Positions 49,950-58,536 of a stretch of 64,000 nucleotides of DNA are shown one piece after another; the stretch's first letter is position 1; each line of letters starts with the position of its first letter. A model generated the notes under the pieces. That model did not search any database. It was not told the DNA's origin and saw only the letters and a program-made list of their open reading frames with translations. Position numbers and translations under genes: made by a program. The DNA comes from Streptomyces sp. LUP30 (GTDB lineage: Bacteria > Actinomycetota > Actinomycetes > Streptomycetales > Streptomycetaceae), in NCBI RefSeq assembly GCF_001746365.1, contig NZ_MJAJ01000037.1, positions 1 to 64,000 of the forward strand, written 5' to 3'.

Positions 49950-52946
49950 TTGGCTTTCCAGATGCCGGACCGCGGCGGAGGCCCCACGGGGCCGCGGATC
50001 AGAGTGGGCCGCCCGTCCCGGCGTGTCCGGACGCTGCTCACGACACTGGGCGTCCTGGCCGTCCTGGGTATGGCGTTCACCATGTTCGCCGGGTTCTGGA
50101 CGGACTGGCTCTGGTACCGCTCGGTGCACTACTCGTCGGTCTTCACCACCACGCTGTGGACCAAGATCGGGCTGTTCTTCGTCTTCGGTCTGCTGATGGC
50201 CCTCGCGGTCGGCGTCAACATCTGGCTGGCGCACCGGCTGAGGCCGCCGCTGAGCGCGATGTCCGTGGAACAGCAGAGCCTCGACCGCTACCGCATGGGC
50301 ATCGCGCCGTTCAAGACGTGGCTGCTGCTCGGCATCACCTCCTTGGTCGGCCTGATCGCCGGCGCGTCCGCGGCGGGCCAGTGGCGGACGTGGCTGATGT
50401 GGGTCAACGGGGTGTCGTTCGGGCAGAAGGACCCCCAGTTCCACCTCGACGTGTCCTTCTTCGCCTTCGACCTGCCCTGGTACCGGTTCCTGCTCGGCTT
50501 CGGCTTCGCCGCCACGATCCTCTCCCTGATCGCCGCCGCGCTCACCCACTACCTCTACGGCGGGCTGCGGGTCACCAGCCCGGGCGCGCGCGCCACCGCC
50601 GCGGCAACCGGGCATCTGTCGGTGCTGCTGGGCATCTTCGTCGCCCTGAAGGCGGTCGCCTACTGGCTCGACCGCTACGGCCTGGCGGTGAAGTCCAGCG
50701 ACTTCAAGGCCACGGACAACTGGACCGGCCTGCGCTACGTCGACGCCAACGCCTATCTCCCGGCTAAGACGATCCTGTTCTGCATCGCCGTCATCTGCGC
50801 CCTGCTCTTCTTCGCCACCCTGTGGCGGCGCACCTGGCAGCTGCCGGTGATCGGCTTCGGCCTGATGGTGCTCTCGGCGATCCTCATCGGCGGGCTGTAC
50901 CCGGCGATCGTCCAGAAGTTCCAGGTCCAGCCCAACGAGCAGGCCAAGGAAGCCCCGTACGTCGAGAAGAACCTCAAGGCGACGCGCGAGGCGTACGGCA
51001 TCGACGGCGCGCAGGTCACCGAGTACTCGGGCACCAGCACGACCAAGGACAAGACGACGCTGCGCGACGACGCCGACTCCACCGCGAGCATCCGCGTCCT
51101 GGACCCGAACATCGTCTCCCCGACGTTCCAGCAGCTCCAGCAGATGCGCAAGTACTACGCGTTCCCGACCAACCTGGACGTGGACCGCTACAACGTGAAG
51201 GGGTCCGACGAGGACACCGTCATCGGGCTGCGCGAGCTGAACCTCGCGGGCGTCGACAAGCAGAACTGGATCAACAACCACTTCCGCTACACGCACGGTT
51301 ACGGTGTCGTCGCCGCCAAGGGCACCACGTCCGACGCCGAGGGGCGCCCGGTCTTCACCGAGTCCAACCTGCCCTCCGAGGGCGAGCTCGGCACCTACGA
51401 GCAGCGGGTCTACTACGGGGAGAAGACGACCACGTACTCGATCGTCGGCGGTCCCCAGAAGGAGATCGACTACTCCGACGACCAGGGCGAGAAGACCACC
51501 AGTTACACCGGCGAGAGCGGGGTCAATCTCTCCAGCCCGGTCAACCGCGCCGCGTACGCGGTGGCGTTCGGCGAGCCGCAGATCCTGTACTCCGGCGCCA
51601 TCGGCGACGGTTCGCGGATCCTGTACAACCGCACGCCCAAGGAGCGCGTCGAGGCGGTCGCCCCGTGGCTGACCATCGACGGCGACGCCTACCCGGCCGT
51701 GGTCGACCACAAGATCCAGTGGATCGTCGACGCGTACACGACGACCAACGGGTATCCGTACGCCTCCCGTACCACCCTCGGCGACACCACGGCCGACTCG
51801 CTGACCGCGGCCAACGACAACCGTGCGGTGGTGGCCCAGCAGAACCAGGTCAACTACATCCGCAACTCGGTGAAGGCGACGGTCGACGCGTACACCGGCG
51901 AGGTCAAGCTCTACCAGTGGGACACCAAGGACCCGGTCCTGAAGACCTGGATGAAGGCGTTCCCCGGCACGGTGAAGGCCAAGTCGTCCATCTCCCCCTC
52001 CCTGATGGCGCATCTCCGCTACCCGCAGGACCTGTTCAAGGTCCAGCGCGAGCTGCTCAGCCGCTACCACGTGAAGGACGCGACGACGTTCCTCAGCGGC
52101 AGCGAGGTGTGGCAGGTGCCGGACGACCCGTCCAACAAGTCGGGCGACGCGGTGCCGCCGTACTACCTGAGCATGAGGATGCCCGACCAGAAGGCGCAGG
52201 CGTTCTCGCTGACGACGACGTTCACGCCCAACGGCCGTGACAACCTGAGCGCGTTCATGGCGGTCGACTCCGAGGCGGGCACCCCCGACTACGGCAAGAT
52301 CAGAGTCCTGAAGCTGCCGACGAGCACGACCGTCGACGGGCCCAAACAGGTGCAGAGCCAGTTCAACTCCGAACAGGACATCGCCGAGTCCATCAGACTT
52401 CTGAAGGGCGGTGACTCCGACATCGAGTACGGCAACCTGCTGACGGTTCCGCTCGACGGTGGCCTGCTCTACGTGGAACCCGTCTATGTGCGCGGTGGCG
52501 GGCTCAAGTACCCGCTGCTGAAGAAGGTGTTGGTGACCTACGGAGGCAACACCGCCTTCGAGGACACCCTGGACGAGGCCCTCGACAAGGTCTTCGGCGC
52601 GCAGGGCCCGACCCCTCCGCCGACGGACACGGGCGGGGGCACGACCCCGCCGCCGGCATCGTCCAACCCGACGGTCCGCCAGGCGCTTGCCGATGCCCAG
52701 AAGGCTTTCGCGGCCGGCCAGGAGGCGCTGAAGAAGCCTGACTGGGACGCGTACGCCAAGGCGCAGAAGGATCTGGAGGCCGCGCTGAAGCGGGCCGAGG
52801 ACGCGCAGGCCCAGGCGGACAAGGGCGGCAAGGCGAGCGCCAGCCCCAGCCCGACGGGTTCGGCGAGCCCTCGCGCCGGCTCGGGCAGCGGCTCGGGCAC
52901 GGCCGACAGCAAGGCGACCGGCAGTCCGAGTCCCGGTCCGAGCTAG
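49950..52946 (+). CDS. UPF0182 family large membrane protein
   Basis: The product has 998 residues. The first 300 contain about seven transmembrane helices, beginning LLTTLGVLAVLGMAFTMFAGFW. The remainder (about 310-900) is a large extracytoplasmic domain with the family segment ITEYxG-like VTEYSGTSTTKD and a conserved HLRYPQDLFKVQRELL near 690. A charged helical tail (QKAFAAGQEALKKPDWDAYA) and a Ser/Pro/Gly end close it. The function is unknown. TTG 49950 is preferred because CGAGG lies 8 nt upstream; ATG 49962 lacks a site. Confidence 0.93.
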   Translation: MAFQMPDRGGGPTGPRIRVGRPSRRVRTLLTTLGVLAVLGMAFTMFAGFWTDWLWYRSVHYSSVFTTTLWTKIGLFFVFGLLMALAVGVNIWLAHRLRPPLSAMSVEQQSLDRYRMGIAPFKTWLLLGITSLVGLIAGASAAGQWRTWLMWVNGVSFGQKDPQFHLDVSFFAFDLPWYRFLLGFGFAATILSLIAAALTHYLYGGLRVTSPGARATAAATGHLSVLLGIFVALKAVAYWLDRYGLAVKSSDFKATDNWTGLRYVDANAYLPAKTILFCIAVICALLFFATLWRRTWQLPVIGFGLMVLSAILIGGLYPAIVQKFQVQPNEQAKEAPYVEKNLKATREAYGIDGAQVTEYSGTSTTKDKTTLRDDADSTASIRVLDPNIVSPTFQQLQQMRKYYAFPTNLDVDRYNVKGSDEDTVIGLRELNLAGVDKQNWINNHFRYTHGYGVVAAKGTTSDAEGRPVFTESNLPSEGELGTYEQRVYYGEKTTTYSIVGGPQKEIDYSDDQGEKTTSYTGESGVNLSSPVNRAAYAVAFGEPQILYSGAIGDGSRILYNRTPKERVEAVAPWLTIDGDAYPAVVDHKIQWIVDAYTTTNGYPYASRTTLGDTTADSLTAANDNRAVVAQQNQVNYIRNSVKATVDAYTGEVKLYQWDTKDPVLKTWMKAFPGTVKAKSSISPSLMAHLRYPQDLFKVQRELLSRYHVKDATTFLSGSEVWQVPDDPSNKSGDAVPPYYLSMRMPDQKAQAFSLTTTFTPNGRDNLSAFMAVDSEAGTPDYGKIRVLKLPTSTTVDGPKQVQSQFNSEQDIAESIRLLKGGDSDIEYGNLLTVPLDGGLLYVEPVYVRGGGLKYPLLKKVLVTYGGNTAFEDTLDEALDKVFGAQGPTPPPTDTGGGTTPPPASSNPTVRQALADAQKAFAAGQEALKKPDWDAYAKAQKDLEAALKRAEDAQAQADKGGKASASPSPTGSASPRAGSGSGSGTADSKATGSPSPGPS

Positions 52947-52993
52947 CGGCTGATCAAGTCCGCTCCGCGTCGTGGTACGGTTGTGGAACACGA

Positions 52994-53067
52994 CGCGGGG
53001 TGGAGCAGCTCGGTAGCTCGCTGGGCTCATAACCCAGAGGTCGCAGGTTCAAATCCTGTCCCCGCTA
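52994..53067 (+). tRNA. tRNA-fMet (CAT), copy 1
   Basis: The 74-nt gene folds as a tRNA: acceptor CGCGGGG/CCCCGCT with the unpaired first position typical of initiators, D-arm AGCTCGGTAGCT, anticodon stem CTGGG/CCCAG with loop CTCATAA (anticodon CAT), and T-arm GCAGGTTCAAATCCTGT. Three G:C pairs in the anticodon stem mark the initiator. No CCA is encoded. A TACGGT -10-like box lies at 52976-52981. It is identical to the copy at 55261-55334. Confidence 0.97.
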
Positions 53068-53074
53068 CTGAAGA

Positions 53075-53110
53075 CGAAGGCCCGGATCCGGAAACGGATC
53101 CGGGCCTTCG
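53075..53110 (+). terminator. Terminator after tRNA-fMet copy 1
   Basis: A 16-bp perfect stem (53075-53090 with 53095-53110) closed by a GAAA tetraloop starts 8 nt after the tRNA. Confidence 0.9.
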
Positions 53111-53272
53111 TGGTGTGCGAACGCATGTGCCGGGGGATCGATGGCCGCGCCGGGGTGGGGAGTTGAGCGATCTGTGTTTGACTTGTCTCTCTGTGGGCAT
53201 GTCGACAAAACGCTGAAGTGACCTTACGGGCCGCGGTATACCAGGTGTACCCGGGTTGCGGGTGGTGCGACG

Positions 53273-55162
53273 ATGGACGTTATGGGGGACAAGGCAACTC
53301 TGTTCGAGACAGGGCGGTTTGTGCAGCCTTCCGGTGAGGAAGCGACCCCGGACGAGAGCCGGGACGAGACGGCGGACGCCGTCGAGACGGGGGAGGCCGT
53401 CGAGGAGATGCGCCTGCGACTCGCGGCGGAAGCCGGCGACGTCGAGGCCGTGAGCGTCCTCGGGGCCATGCTGCTGCGCCGTGGCGACCTCGACGGAGCC
53501 GAACCCCATCTTCGCGCCGCCACCGCCGAGGGCGACCGGGCCGCGGCCAACAACCTGGGCGTCCTCCTCCACCAGCGCGGCTATCCCGACGAGGCCGCCG
53601 GCTGGTGGCGGGTCGCCGCCGTCGCCGGATCCGCCGCCGCCGCGCACGCTCTGGGCCGCCACTGCCGGGAGTGCGGGGACGAGCCGGCCGCCGAGTACTG
53701 GCTGCGCCAGTCCGCCGAGCAGGGGCACGCCTTGGGCGCCTACGCGCTCGCCGACCTGCTGGAGCACCGTGGGGACGCCGCGGCCGAGCGGTGGATGCGG
53801 GCTGCCGCCGAGCGCGGGCACCGGGAGGCGGCGTACCGACTGGCCCGTGCCCTCGACCTGAAGGACCACGAGCAGGGCGGCGAGCTCGGCGAACGCAGGA
53901 ACCCCCCTGCGGGCGGCGCGTCGGACGGACGCGGACAGGACAACGGTGTCGCCCAGCGGTCGGAGGCCGAACAGTGGTACCGCCAGGCCGCCGCGCGCGG
54001 CCACCGCCGGGCCGCGCTCCACCTCGGGACGATCCTGGAGAAGCGGGGCGACCTCAAGGAGGCCGGGCGCTGGTATCTGACGTCCGCCAAGGACGGCGAG
54101 GCGCGCGCCGCCTGCGCGCTCGGGTTCCTGCTGCGCGACGCCGGCGACACCGAGAACGCCGCCATCTGGTGGCTGCGGGCTGCGCAGGAGGGCGACGGCA
54201 ACGCGGCGAACGCGCTGGGCGCGCTGCACGCCGAGCAGGGCCAGACCCAGACCGCGGAGCGCTGGTACCGGGCGGCGATGGACGCCGGCGACGACAACGG
54301 CGCCTACAACCTCGCCCTGCTCTGCGTCGAGCAGGGTCGCACCGCGCAGGCCGAGCAGTGGTACCGCCGCGCCGCCTACGCCGGGCACCGGGAGGCGGCC
54401 AACGCTCTGGCCGTCCTGCTGCTCCGGGGCGGCGACACGGCCGGGGCCGAGCCCTGGTTCTCCAAGGCCGCGGAGGCCGGCAGCGTCGACGCCGCGTTCA
54501 ACCTCGGCATCCTGTTCGCCGGGCGGGGCGAGGAGGCGGTCGCCCTGCGCTGGTACGAGCGGGCGGCGGCCGCCGGGCACACCGAGGCGGCGCTCCAGGT
54601 CGGCATCGCGCGGCTGCGGGACGGCGACGAGCAGGAGGCCGAGCGGCATCTGCGTTGCGCCGCCGGTGGGGGCAGTGCGGAGGCGGCGTACCGGCTGGCG
54701 GCCGTGCTCGACGCGCGGCGGCCGCCGCAGTCCGCGCACGAGCTCGGGGAGATCGTGCACGAGAAGACCGAGTGCGAGGAGTGGTACGAGCGGGCGGCGA
54801 CGCAGGGGCACCGCCGCGCGCAGGTGCGGGTCGGCATGCTGGCCGCCGCCCGGGGCGATGTGGTGGAGGCGGCGCGGTGGTACCGGACGGCCGCGGAGGC
54901 CGGTTCGCGCAACGGCGCCTTCAACCTCGGGCTGCTGCTCGCGCGGGAGGGCAGCGAGCCCGAGGCGGCGGTGTGGTGGACGCGGGCGGCCGATGCCGGG
55001 CACGGGCGGGCGGCGTTGCGGCTGGCCCTGGTCTACGCGCGTCGCGGGGAGCTGGCCGAGGGGCAGCGGTGGGCGGATCGGGCGGTGTCGCTCGGACCGG
55101 CGGAGGTGGCCGAGCGTGCGGCGCGGTTGAGGGACGCCCTGCGGGAGGAGCTGTCCGCGTGA
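53273..55162 (+). CDS. Sel1/TPR repeat protein
   Basis: The 629-residue cytoplasmic protein has a 45-residue acidic N-terminus followed by about 15 helical repeats of about 36 residues (consensus W-Y-R-x-A-A-x-x-G-H-x-x-A-A-x-x-L-G), the Sel1-like subclass of TPR. Such repeats act as scaffolds for protein assembly. One repeat spacing is broken by a Gly/Asp/Asn insert at about 200-225. There is no enzymatic domain. ATG 53273 has no ribosome site, and ATG 53282 is an equal alternative. The gene sits alone between two identical initiator tRNA genes on the same strand. Confidence 0.9.
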   Translation: MDVMGDKATLFETGRFVQPSGEEATPDESRDETADAVETGEAVEEMRLRLAAEAGDVEAVSVLGAMLLRRGDLDGAEPHLRAATAEGDRAAANNLGVLLHQRGYPDEAAGWWRVAAVAGSAAAAHALGRHCRECGDEPAAEYWLRQSAEQGHALGAYALADLLEHRGDAAAERWMRAAAERGHREAAYRLARALDLKDHEQGGELGERRNPPAGGASDGRGQDNGVAQRSEAEQWYRQAAARGHRRAALHLGTILEKRGDLKEAGRWYLTSAKDGEARAACALGFLLRDAGDTENAAIWWLRAAQEGDGNAANALGALHAEQGQTQTAERWYRAAMDAGDDNGAYNLALLCVEQGRTAQAEQWYRRAAYAGHREAANALAVLLLRGGDTAGAEPWFSKAAEAGSVDAAFNLGILFAGRGEEAVALRWYERAAAAGHTEAALQVGIARLRDGDEQEAERHLRCAAGGGSAEAAYRLAAVLDARRPPQSAHELGEIVHEKTECEEWYERAATQGHRRAQVRVGMLAAARGDVVEAARWYRTAAEAGSRNGAFNLGLLLAREGSEPEAAVWWTRAADAGHGRAALRLALVYARRGELAEGQRWADRAVSLGPAEVAERAARLRDALREELSA

Positions 55163-55218
55163 CGGTGCCCTCGGCTTGGGTGGTGTCCGGTCGCCCGTTC
55201 CGCTGCGGGGGTATTGAT

Positions 55219-55248
55219 TTGCCTTCGGGCCTGGCCTTCACGTAACGT
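55219..55248 (+). promoter_or_regulatory. Promoter of tRNA-fMet copy 2
   Basis: TTGCCT (55219-55224) and TAACGT (55243-55248) are separated by 18 nt, and the tRNA begins 12 nt after the -10 box. Confidence 0.65.
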
Positions 55249-55260
55249 TGCGTTCATCGA

Positions 55261-55334
55261 CGCGGGGTGGAGCAGCTCGGTAGCTCGCTGGGCTCATAAC
55301 CCAGAGGTCGCAGGTTCAAATCCTGTCCCCGCTA
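55261..55334 (+). tRNA. tRNA-fMet (CAT), copy 2
   Basis: This gene is identical in all 74 positions to the copy at 52994-53067, with the same initiator features. The identity continues 3 nt upstream and 6 nt downstream (83 bp in all). A different hairpin follows. Confidence 0.97.
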
Positions 55335-55341
55335 CTGAAGG

Positions 55342-55377
55342 CCGAGGGCCGGAATCCGAAAGGGTTCCGGCCCTCGG
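55342..55377 (+). terminator. Terminator after tRNA-fMet copy 2
   Basis: A 16-bp stem with one G-U pair (55342-55357 with 55362-55377) and a GAAA tetraloop starts 8 nt after the tRNA. It has the same shape as the first terminator but a different sequence. Confidence 0.88.
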
Positions 55378-55425
55378 TCGTATGCTCGGGTCGCGCGATG
55401 CCCGCCACGCCGACGGGGCCGGCGT

Positions 55426-55842
55426 TTACGCCGTCGCGCAGTCGGGGCAGAGGCCGCGGTAGGTGACCTCGACGTCGGAGACCGTGAAGCCGAAGCGCTC
55501 CGAGTCCGGGAGGTCGGCCAGCGGGTTGCCGCTCGGGTGGACGTCCTTGATCGCGCCGCACCGGGCGCACACCAGGTGATGGTGCGGGCGGTGCGCGTTC
55601 GGGTCGTACCGCTTGGCGCGCCGGTCGGTGGCGACCTCGAGGACCTCGCCGAGGGAGACCAGTTCGCCGAGCGTGTTGTAGACGGTCGCCCGGGAGATCT
55701 CCGGCAGCCGGACGACGGCCCTGGCGTGCACCTCGTCGGCCGTCAGGTGGACGTGTTCGCCGTCGAGCACCTCGGCCACGACGCGCCGCTGCGCGGTCAT
55801 CCGCCATCCGCGGCCACGCAGTCGGTCCAGAAGGTCACTCAT
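55426..55842 (-). CDS. catR: Fur-family peroxide-type regulator CatR
   Basis: The 138-residue protein has the Fur fold: a winged helix at about 10-80 with EISRATVYNTLGEL as recognition region, then HRPHHHLVCARCGAIKDV with metal-binding histidines and the first CxxC (near 93-96). The second CxxC, CPDC, lies near 133-136 and binds structural zinc with the first. The sequence matches, from memory, CatR of S. coelicolor, a PerR-like repressor of catalase A; no catalase gene is nearby. A TAGGCT -10 box ends 6 nt before ATG 55842, so the mRNA is probably leaderless. Confidence 0.85.
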   Translation of the reverse strand: MSDLLDRLRGRGWRMTAQRRVVAEVLDGEHVHLTADEVHARAVVRLPEISRATVYNTLGELVSLGEVLEVATDRRAKRYDPNAHRPHHHLVCARCGAIKDVHPSGNPLADLPDSERFGFTVSDVEVTYRGLCPDCATA

Positions 55843-55890
55843 GATTCCAGCCTAACAGTCAGCGCGACCAGGTCCCGAACGGGTGTGACT

Positions 55891-56328
55891 TTAGATCCGG
55901 GCTTGGCTTGGACCGATTCCACTGTAGGACGGCGTACGGCCTTGGTCGAGCGGCCGGGCCGGCGCCCAGCAGCGGATGATGTCGCGCACCGAGACGATGC
56001 CGGCCGGCCCGTGGTGGTCGAGGACGATCAGGTGCCGGAAGCCGCCGTGGGCCATCGCCCGGGCCGCTTCCTCCAGCGTCCAGGTCGGGGCGGCGAAGAC
56101 GACGTCGTCCGTGGTGTGGGCGTGGGTGCGTTCCGCGTCCGGGTCCTGGCCGAGGCCGAGGGAGTTGAGGATGTCCCGCTCGGTGAGGATGCCGATGCCG
56201 CCGGCGTCGGGATCCAGGACGACGGCCGCGCCGACGCGGCGGGCGGACATCAGGGCGGCGGCCTGACGGAGGGTGTGTGCGGGGCCGATGGTGAGGACCA
56301 CGGTGCTCATGGCGTCACGGACGAGCAT
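55891..56328 (-). CDS. CBS-domain pair protein
   Basis: The 145-residue protein is a single Bateman module of two CBS domains: MLVRDAMSTVVLTIGPAHTLRQAA near 1-24 with GIGILTERDILNSL near 44-57, and a second with FAAPTWTLEEAARAM near 77-91 and GIVSVRDIIRCW near 109-120. Such modules sense adenine nucleotides. No partner domain is fused. ATG 56328 follows AGGAGG at 11 nt; a GTG at 56340 lies directly on that site. It lies upstream of catR on the same strand with a 48-bp gap, so a two-gene operon is possible if it reads through. Confidence 0.9.
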   Translation of the reverse strand: MLVRDAMSTVVLTIGPAHTLRQAAALMSARRVGAAVVLDPDAGGIGILTERDILNSLGLGQDPDAERTHAHTTDDVVFAAPTWTLEEAARAMAHGGFRHLIVLDHHGPAGIVSVRDIIRCWAPARPLDQGRTPSYSGIGPSQARI

Positions 56329-56489
56329 GGCTGGAGCCACCTCCTAAGAATCCACGGCATGCGTGCCGGGATTCACAAGTTCACAAGTGGGGGTGCTGTC
56401 AGCGTGACAGGTAAAGCCGGGGTCAACAAGAGGGCGCGCGCGTCCAATTGAGGGCGCGCGCGCTCATCTGTGGCGCGTGGTGGTGCTCG

Positions 56490-57290
56490 TCAGTAGCGCT
56501 GGTTGAGGTGGTCCAGCAGTTCGTCGTGGAGGAGGCCGTTGGAGGCGGCCGCGTTGCCGCTGTGCGGGCCCGGACGCCCGTCGAGGCCCGTGAACGTGCC
56601 ACCGGCCTCCGTGACGACGATCGCCGTGGCCGCCATGTCCCAGAGGGAGAGCTCGGGCTCGGCGCACATGTCGATCGAGCCCTCGGCGACCATCATGTAC
56701 GGCCAGAAGTCGCCGTACGCGCGCGTGCGCCACACCGCTCGGGTGAGGTCCAGGAAGCCGTTCAGACGTCCCCGCTCCTCCCAGCCGCTGAGCGAGGAGT
56801 ACGCGAAGGAGGCGTCCGACAGCTCCGAGACGCGCGAGACGTGCAGCCGGGTCGCGGCGGACAGGCTGCGGCCGCTGTAGGCGCCGTGTCCCTTCGCGGC
56901 CCACCAGCGGCGGCCCAGCGCGGGTGCGGAGACGACGCCCACGACGGGCTGGAAGCCCGTCTCCCCCGCCTCCATCAGCGAGATGAGGGTGGCCCACACG
57001 GGGACGCCCCGCACGTAGTTCTTGGTGCCGTCGATCGGGTCGATCACCCAGCGGCGGGGGCCGGTGCCCTCGACGCCGTACTCCTCGCCCAGGATCGCGT
57101 CCCGGGGCCGGGCCCGCTGCAGCTGGCCCCGGATGAGTTCCTCGGCGGCCTTGTCCGCCTCGCTCACCGGGGTCATGTCCGGTTTCGTCTCGACCTTGAG
57201 GTCGAGGGCCTTGAAACGGGCCATGGTCCCGGCGTCGGCGGCGTCCGCGAGGACGTGCGCGAGTCGGAGGTCGTCGAGGTAGTCCGGCAT
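56490..57290 (-). CDS. hisN: Histidinol-phosphatase HisN (inositol-monophosphatase fold)
   Basis: The 266-residue protein has the inositol monophosphatase metal motifs: ILGEEYG near 66-72, WVIDPIDGTKNY near 81-92 (DPxDGT) and WDMAATAIVVTEAGG near 216-230. It matches the HisN branch that dephosphorylates histidinol phosphate, the penultimate step of histidine synthesis in actinobacteria. ATG 57290 gives the usual start MPDYLDDLRLA. It stands alone, away from other his genes, as is usual in Streptomyces. Confidence 0.92.
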   Translation of the reverse strand: MPDYLDDLRLAHVLADAADAGTMARFKALDLKVETKPDMTPVSEADKAAEELIRGQLQRARPRDAILGEEYGVEGTGPRRWVIDPIDGTKNYVRGVPVWATLISLMEAGETGFQPVVGVVSAPALGRRWWAAKGHGAYSGRSLSAATRLHVSRVSELSDASFAYSSLSGWEERGRLNGFLDLTRAVWRTRAYGDFWPYMMVAEGSIDMCAEPELSLWDMAATAIVVTEAGGTFTGLDGRPGPHSGNAAASNGLLHDELLDHLNQRY

Positions 57291-57464
57291 GTGACGAACC
57301 GTATCCGGCGGAGGCGAGCGGGGGCCACAGGGGACCGCGAGGTGGACGGCCCGCGGGGGGCGCGCGCGGTCCGGTGACCGCCCCAGTCAGGCCGCGAACC
57401 CTTGACAGTGCTTCCTCGCGCGTCAAACCTGGGGCGCAGAGCCGCTCGCTCCCGGGAGGCGATG

Positions 57465-58148
57465 ATGCCTGCAGCGCGGGAATCCCTGCTGGACGCCGCC
57501 TTCGCGGCGCTTGCGCTACGGCCGTGGGCCGCGGTGCGGATGGTGGACGTCGCCGTGACGGCCGGGGTGTCCCGGCAGACGCTGTACAACGAGTTCGGCA
57601 GCAAGGAGGGCCTGGCAAGAGCGCTGGTCCGGCGCGAGGCCGACGGATACCTCGCCGGGGTCGACCGGGCGCTGGCCGTGCACGGCGACGCCCGGGACAG
57701 GCTCACCGCCGCCGCCGAGTGGACCGTCTCGGCAGCCCGCGACAACGTGCTCGTACGGGCCGTCCTCACCGGCTTCTGGAGTGAGCGTCTGCCCACGCCG
57801 ACGCTCTCGGCGGTCCCGTCCTCCTCCGCCGTGCCCGCGCAGCGGCGGGCGGACGGGCCGCTGCCCTCACCCGGCGATCTGGTGGGCGCCGTCCGCGACC
57901 GGGCGGTGGCCGTGTTCTCCGGCCCCGGCGCGGTCCGGGCCGACACCGGCGAACTGGCCCGCTGCTGCGAACTCGCCGTCCGCCTCGCCCTGTCCTGCGT
58001 GGCCGCGCCGCCGTCCGGCGAGGACGGGGTCGCGGACCTGGTGCGCGGGGCCCTGCACCGACACCCCGGGAGTCAGGGGCAGGCCCCGTCCGGCGGGCCG
58101 GGTCCTAGTGAGCCGAGCCCGACAGCTGCAGCCCGATCACCCCTGTGA
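57465..58148 (+). CDS. TetR family transcriptional regulator
   Basis: The 227-residue protein has an N-terminal TetR helix-turn-helix (RESLLDAAFAALALRPWAAVRMVDVAVTAGVSRQTLYNEFGSK). A variable helical ligand domain follows, with a Pro/Ser-rich loop, and a Pro/Ser/Ala-rich tail. ATG 57465 is preferred for its GGGAGG site; the frame is open upstream to a TTG at 57402. Its end overlaps the end of the SMR exporter gene on the other strand by 44 bp. Pairing of a TetR gene with a small multidrug exporter suggests it may control that exporter through the palindrome at 58445-58459. Confidence 0.9.
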   Translation: MPAARESLLDAAFAALALRPWAAVRMVDVAVTAGVSRQTLYNEFGSKEGLARALVRREADGYLAGVDRALAVHGDARDRLTAAAEWTVSAARDNVLVRAVLTGFWSERLPTPTLSAVPSSSAVPAQRRADGPLPSPGDLVGAVRDRAVAVFSGPGAVRADTGELARCCELAVRLALSCVAAPPSGEDGVADLVRGALHRHPGSQGQAPSGGPGPSEPSPTAAARSPL

Positions 58149-58428
58149 TCACCAGACTGATCGAGATGATCTTCAGGGTCGACACCAGGTCGCCTAGGAA
58201 GACCATGCCGTAGATCGCGGTGCCGGCCGCGCCGATGCCCGTCCACACGGCGTAGGCGGGACCGACGTCCAGCTTCTTCAGGGAGAGGGTCAGCAGACCG
58301 AAGCTGCCCAGGGCGAAGCAGCTGAAGGCGACCGTCGGCCAGAGCCTGGTGAAACCGTGCGACAGCTTGAGGCAGACGGCGAAACCGGTTTCGAGCACTC
58401 CGGCCACGACGACCAGCAGCCACGCCAT
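58105..58428 (-). CDS. SMR-family exporter (SugE/Gdx type)
   Basis: The 107-residue protein has four transmembrane helices and the SMR signature: the essential Glu in VVAGVLETGFAVCLK near 14, PAYAVWTGIGAAGTAIYG near 57-74 and a last helix ISLVITGVIGLQL. The GTG/WTGIG pattern places it closer to SugE/Gdx guanidinium exporters than to EmrE. A single full-length gene implies a dual-topology homodimer. ATG 58428 follows GGAGGGAC. A CATAAT -10 box and an operator-like palindrome lie upstream. No guanidine riboswitch fold was found by eye. Confidence 0.9.
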   Translation of the reverse strand: MAWLLVVVAGVLETGFAVCLKLSHGFTRLWPTVAFSCFALGSFGLLTLSLKKLDVGPAYAVWTGIGAAGTAIYGMVFLGDLVSTLKIISISLVITGVIGLQLSGSAH

Positions 58429-58444
58429 GTGCTGTCCCTCCGTT

Positions 58445-58476
58445 TGACCGGCCCGGTCAGGCTCGGTGCGATTATG
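58445..58476 (-). promoter_or_regulatory. Promoter -10 and candidate TetR operator of the SMR gene
   Basis: On the minus strand CATAAT (58476-58471) is a near-consensus -10 box. A palindrome TGACCGG-G-CCGGTCA (58459-58445) lies between it and the gene start, well placed to block transcription. Confidence 0.5.
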
Positions 58477-58536
58477 CACTTGCCGGAGTCGGGGCGACGC
58501 AAACAACGCGGTGGTCAGTAGGCCGTTCGACGGTGG

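Noticed and set aside
49878..53030. 1050-codon minus-strand ORF
   Set aside because: It is the antisense shadow of the UPF0182 gene and also crosses a tRNA.
53027..55003. 658-codon minus-strand ORF
   Set aside because: It is antisense to the Sel1-repeat gene; the apparent repeats mirror the Sel1 repeats.
58429..58536. Guanidine riboswitch upstream of the SMR exporter
   Set aside because: The upstream region is short and shows a plain palindrome and -10 box; no riboswitch-like conserved core was seen.
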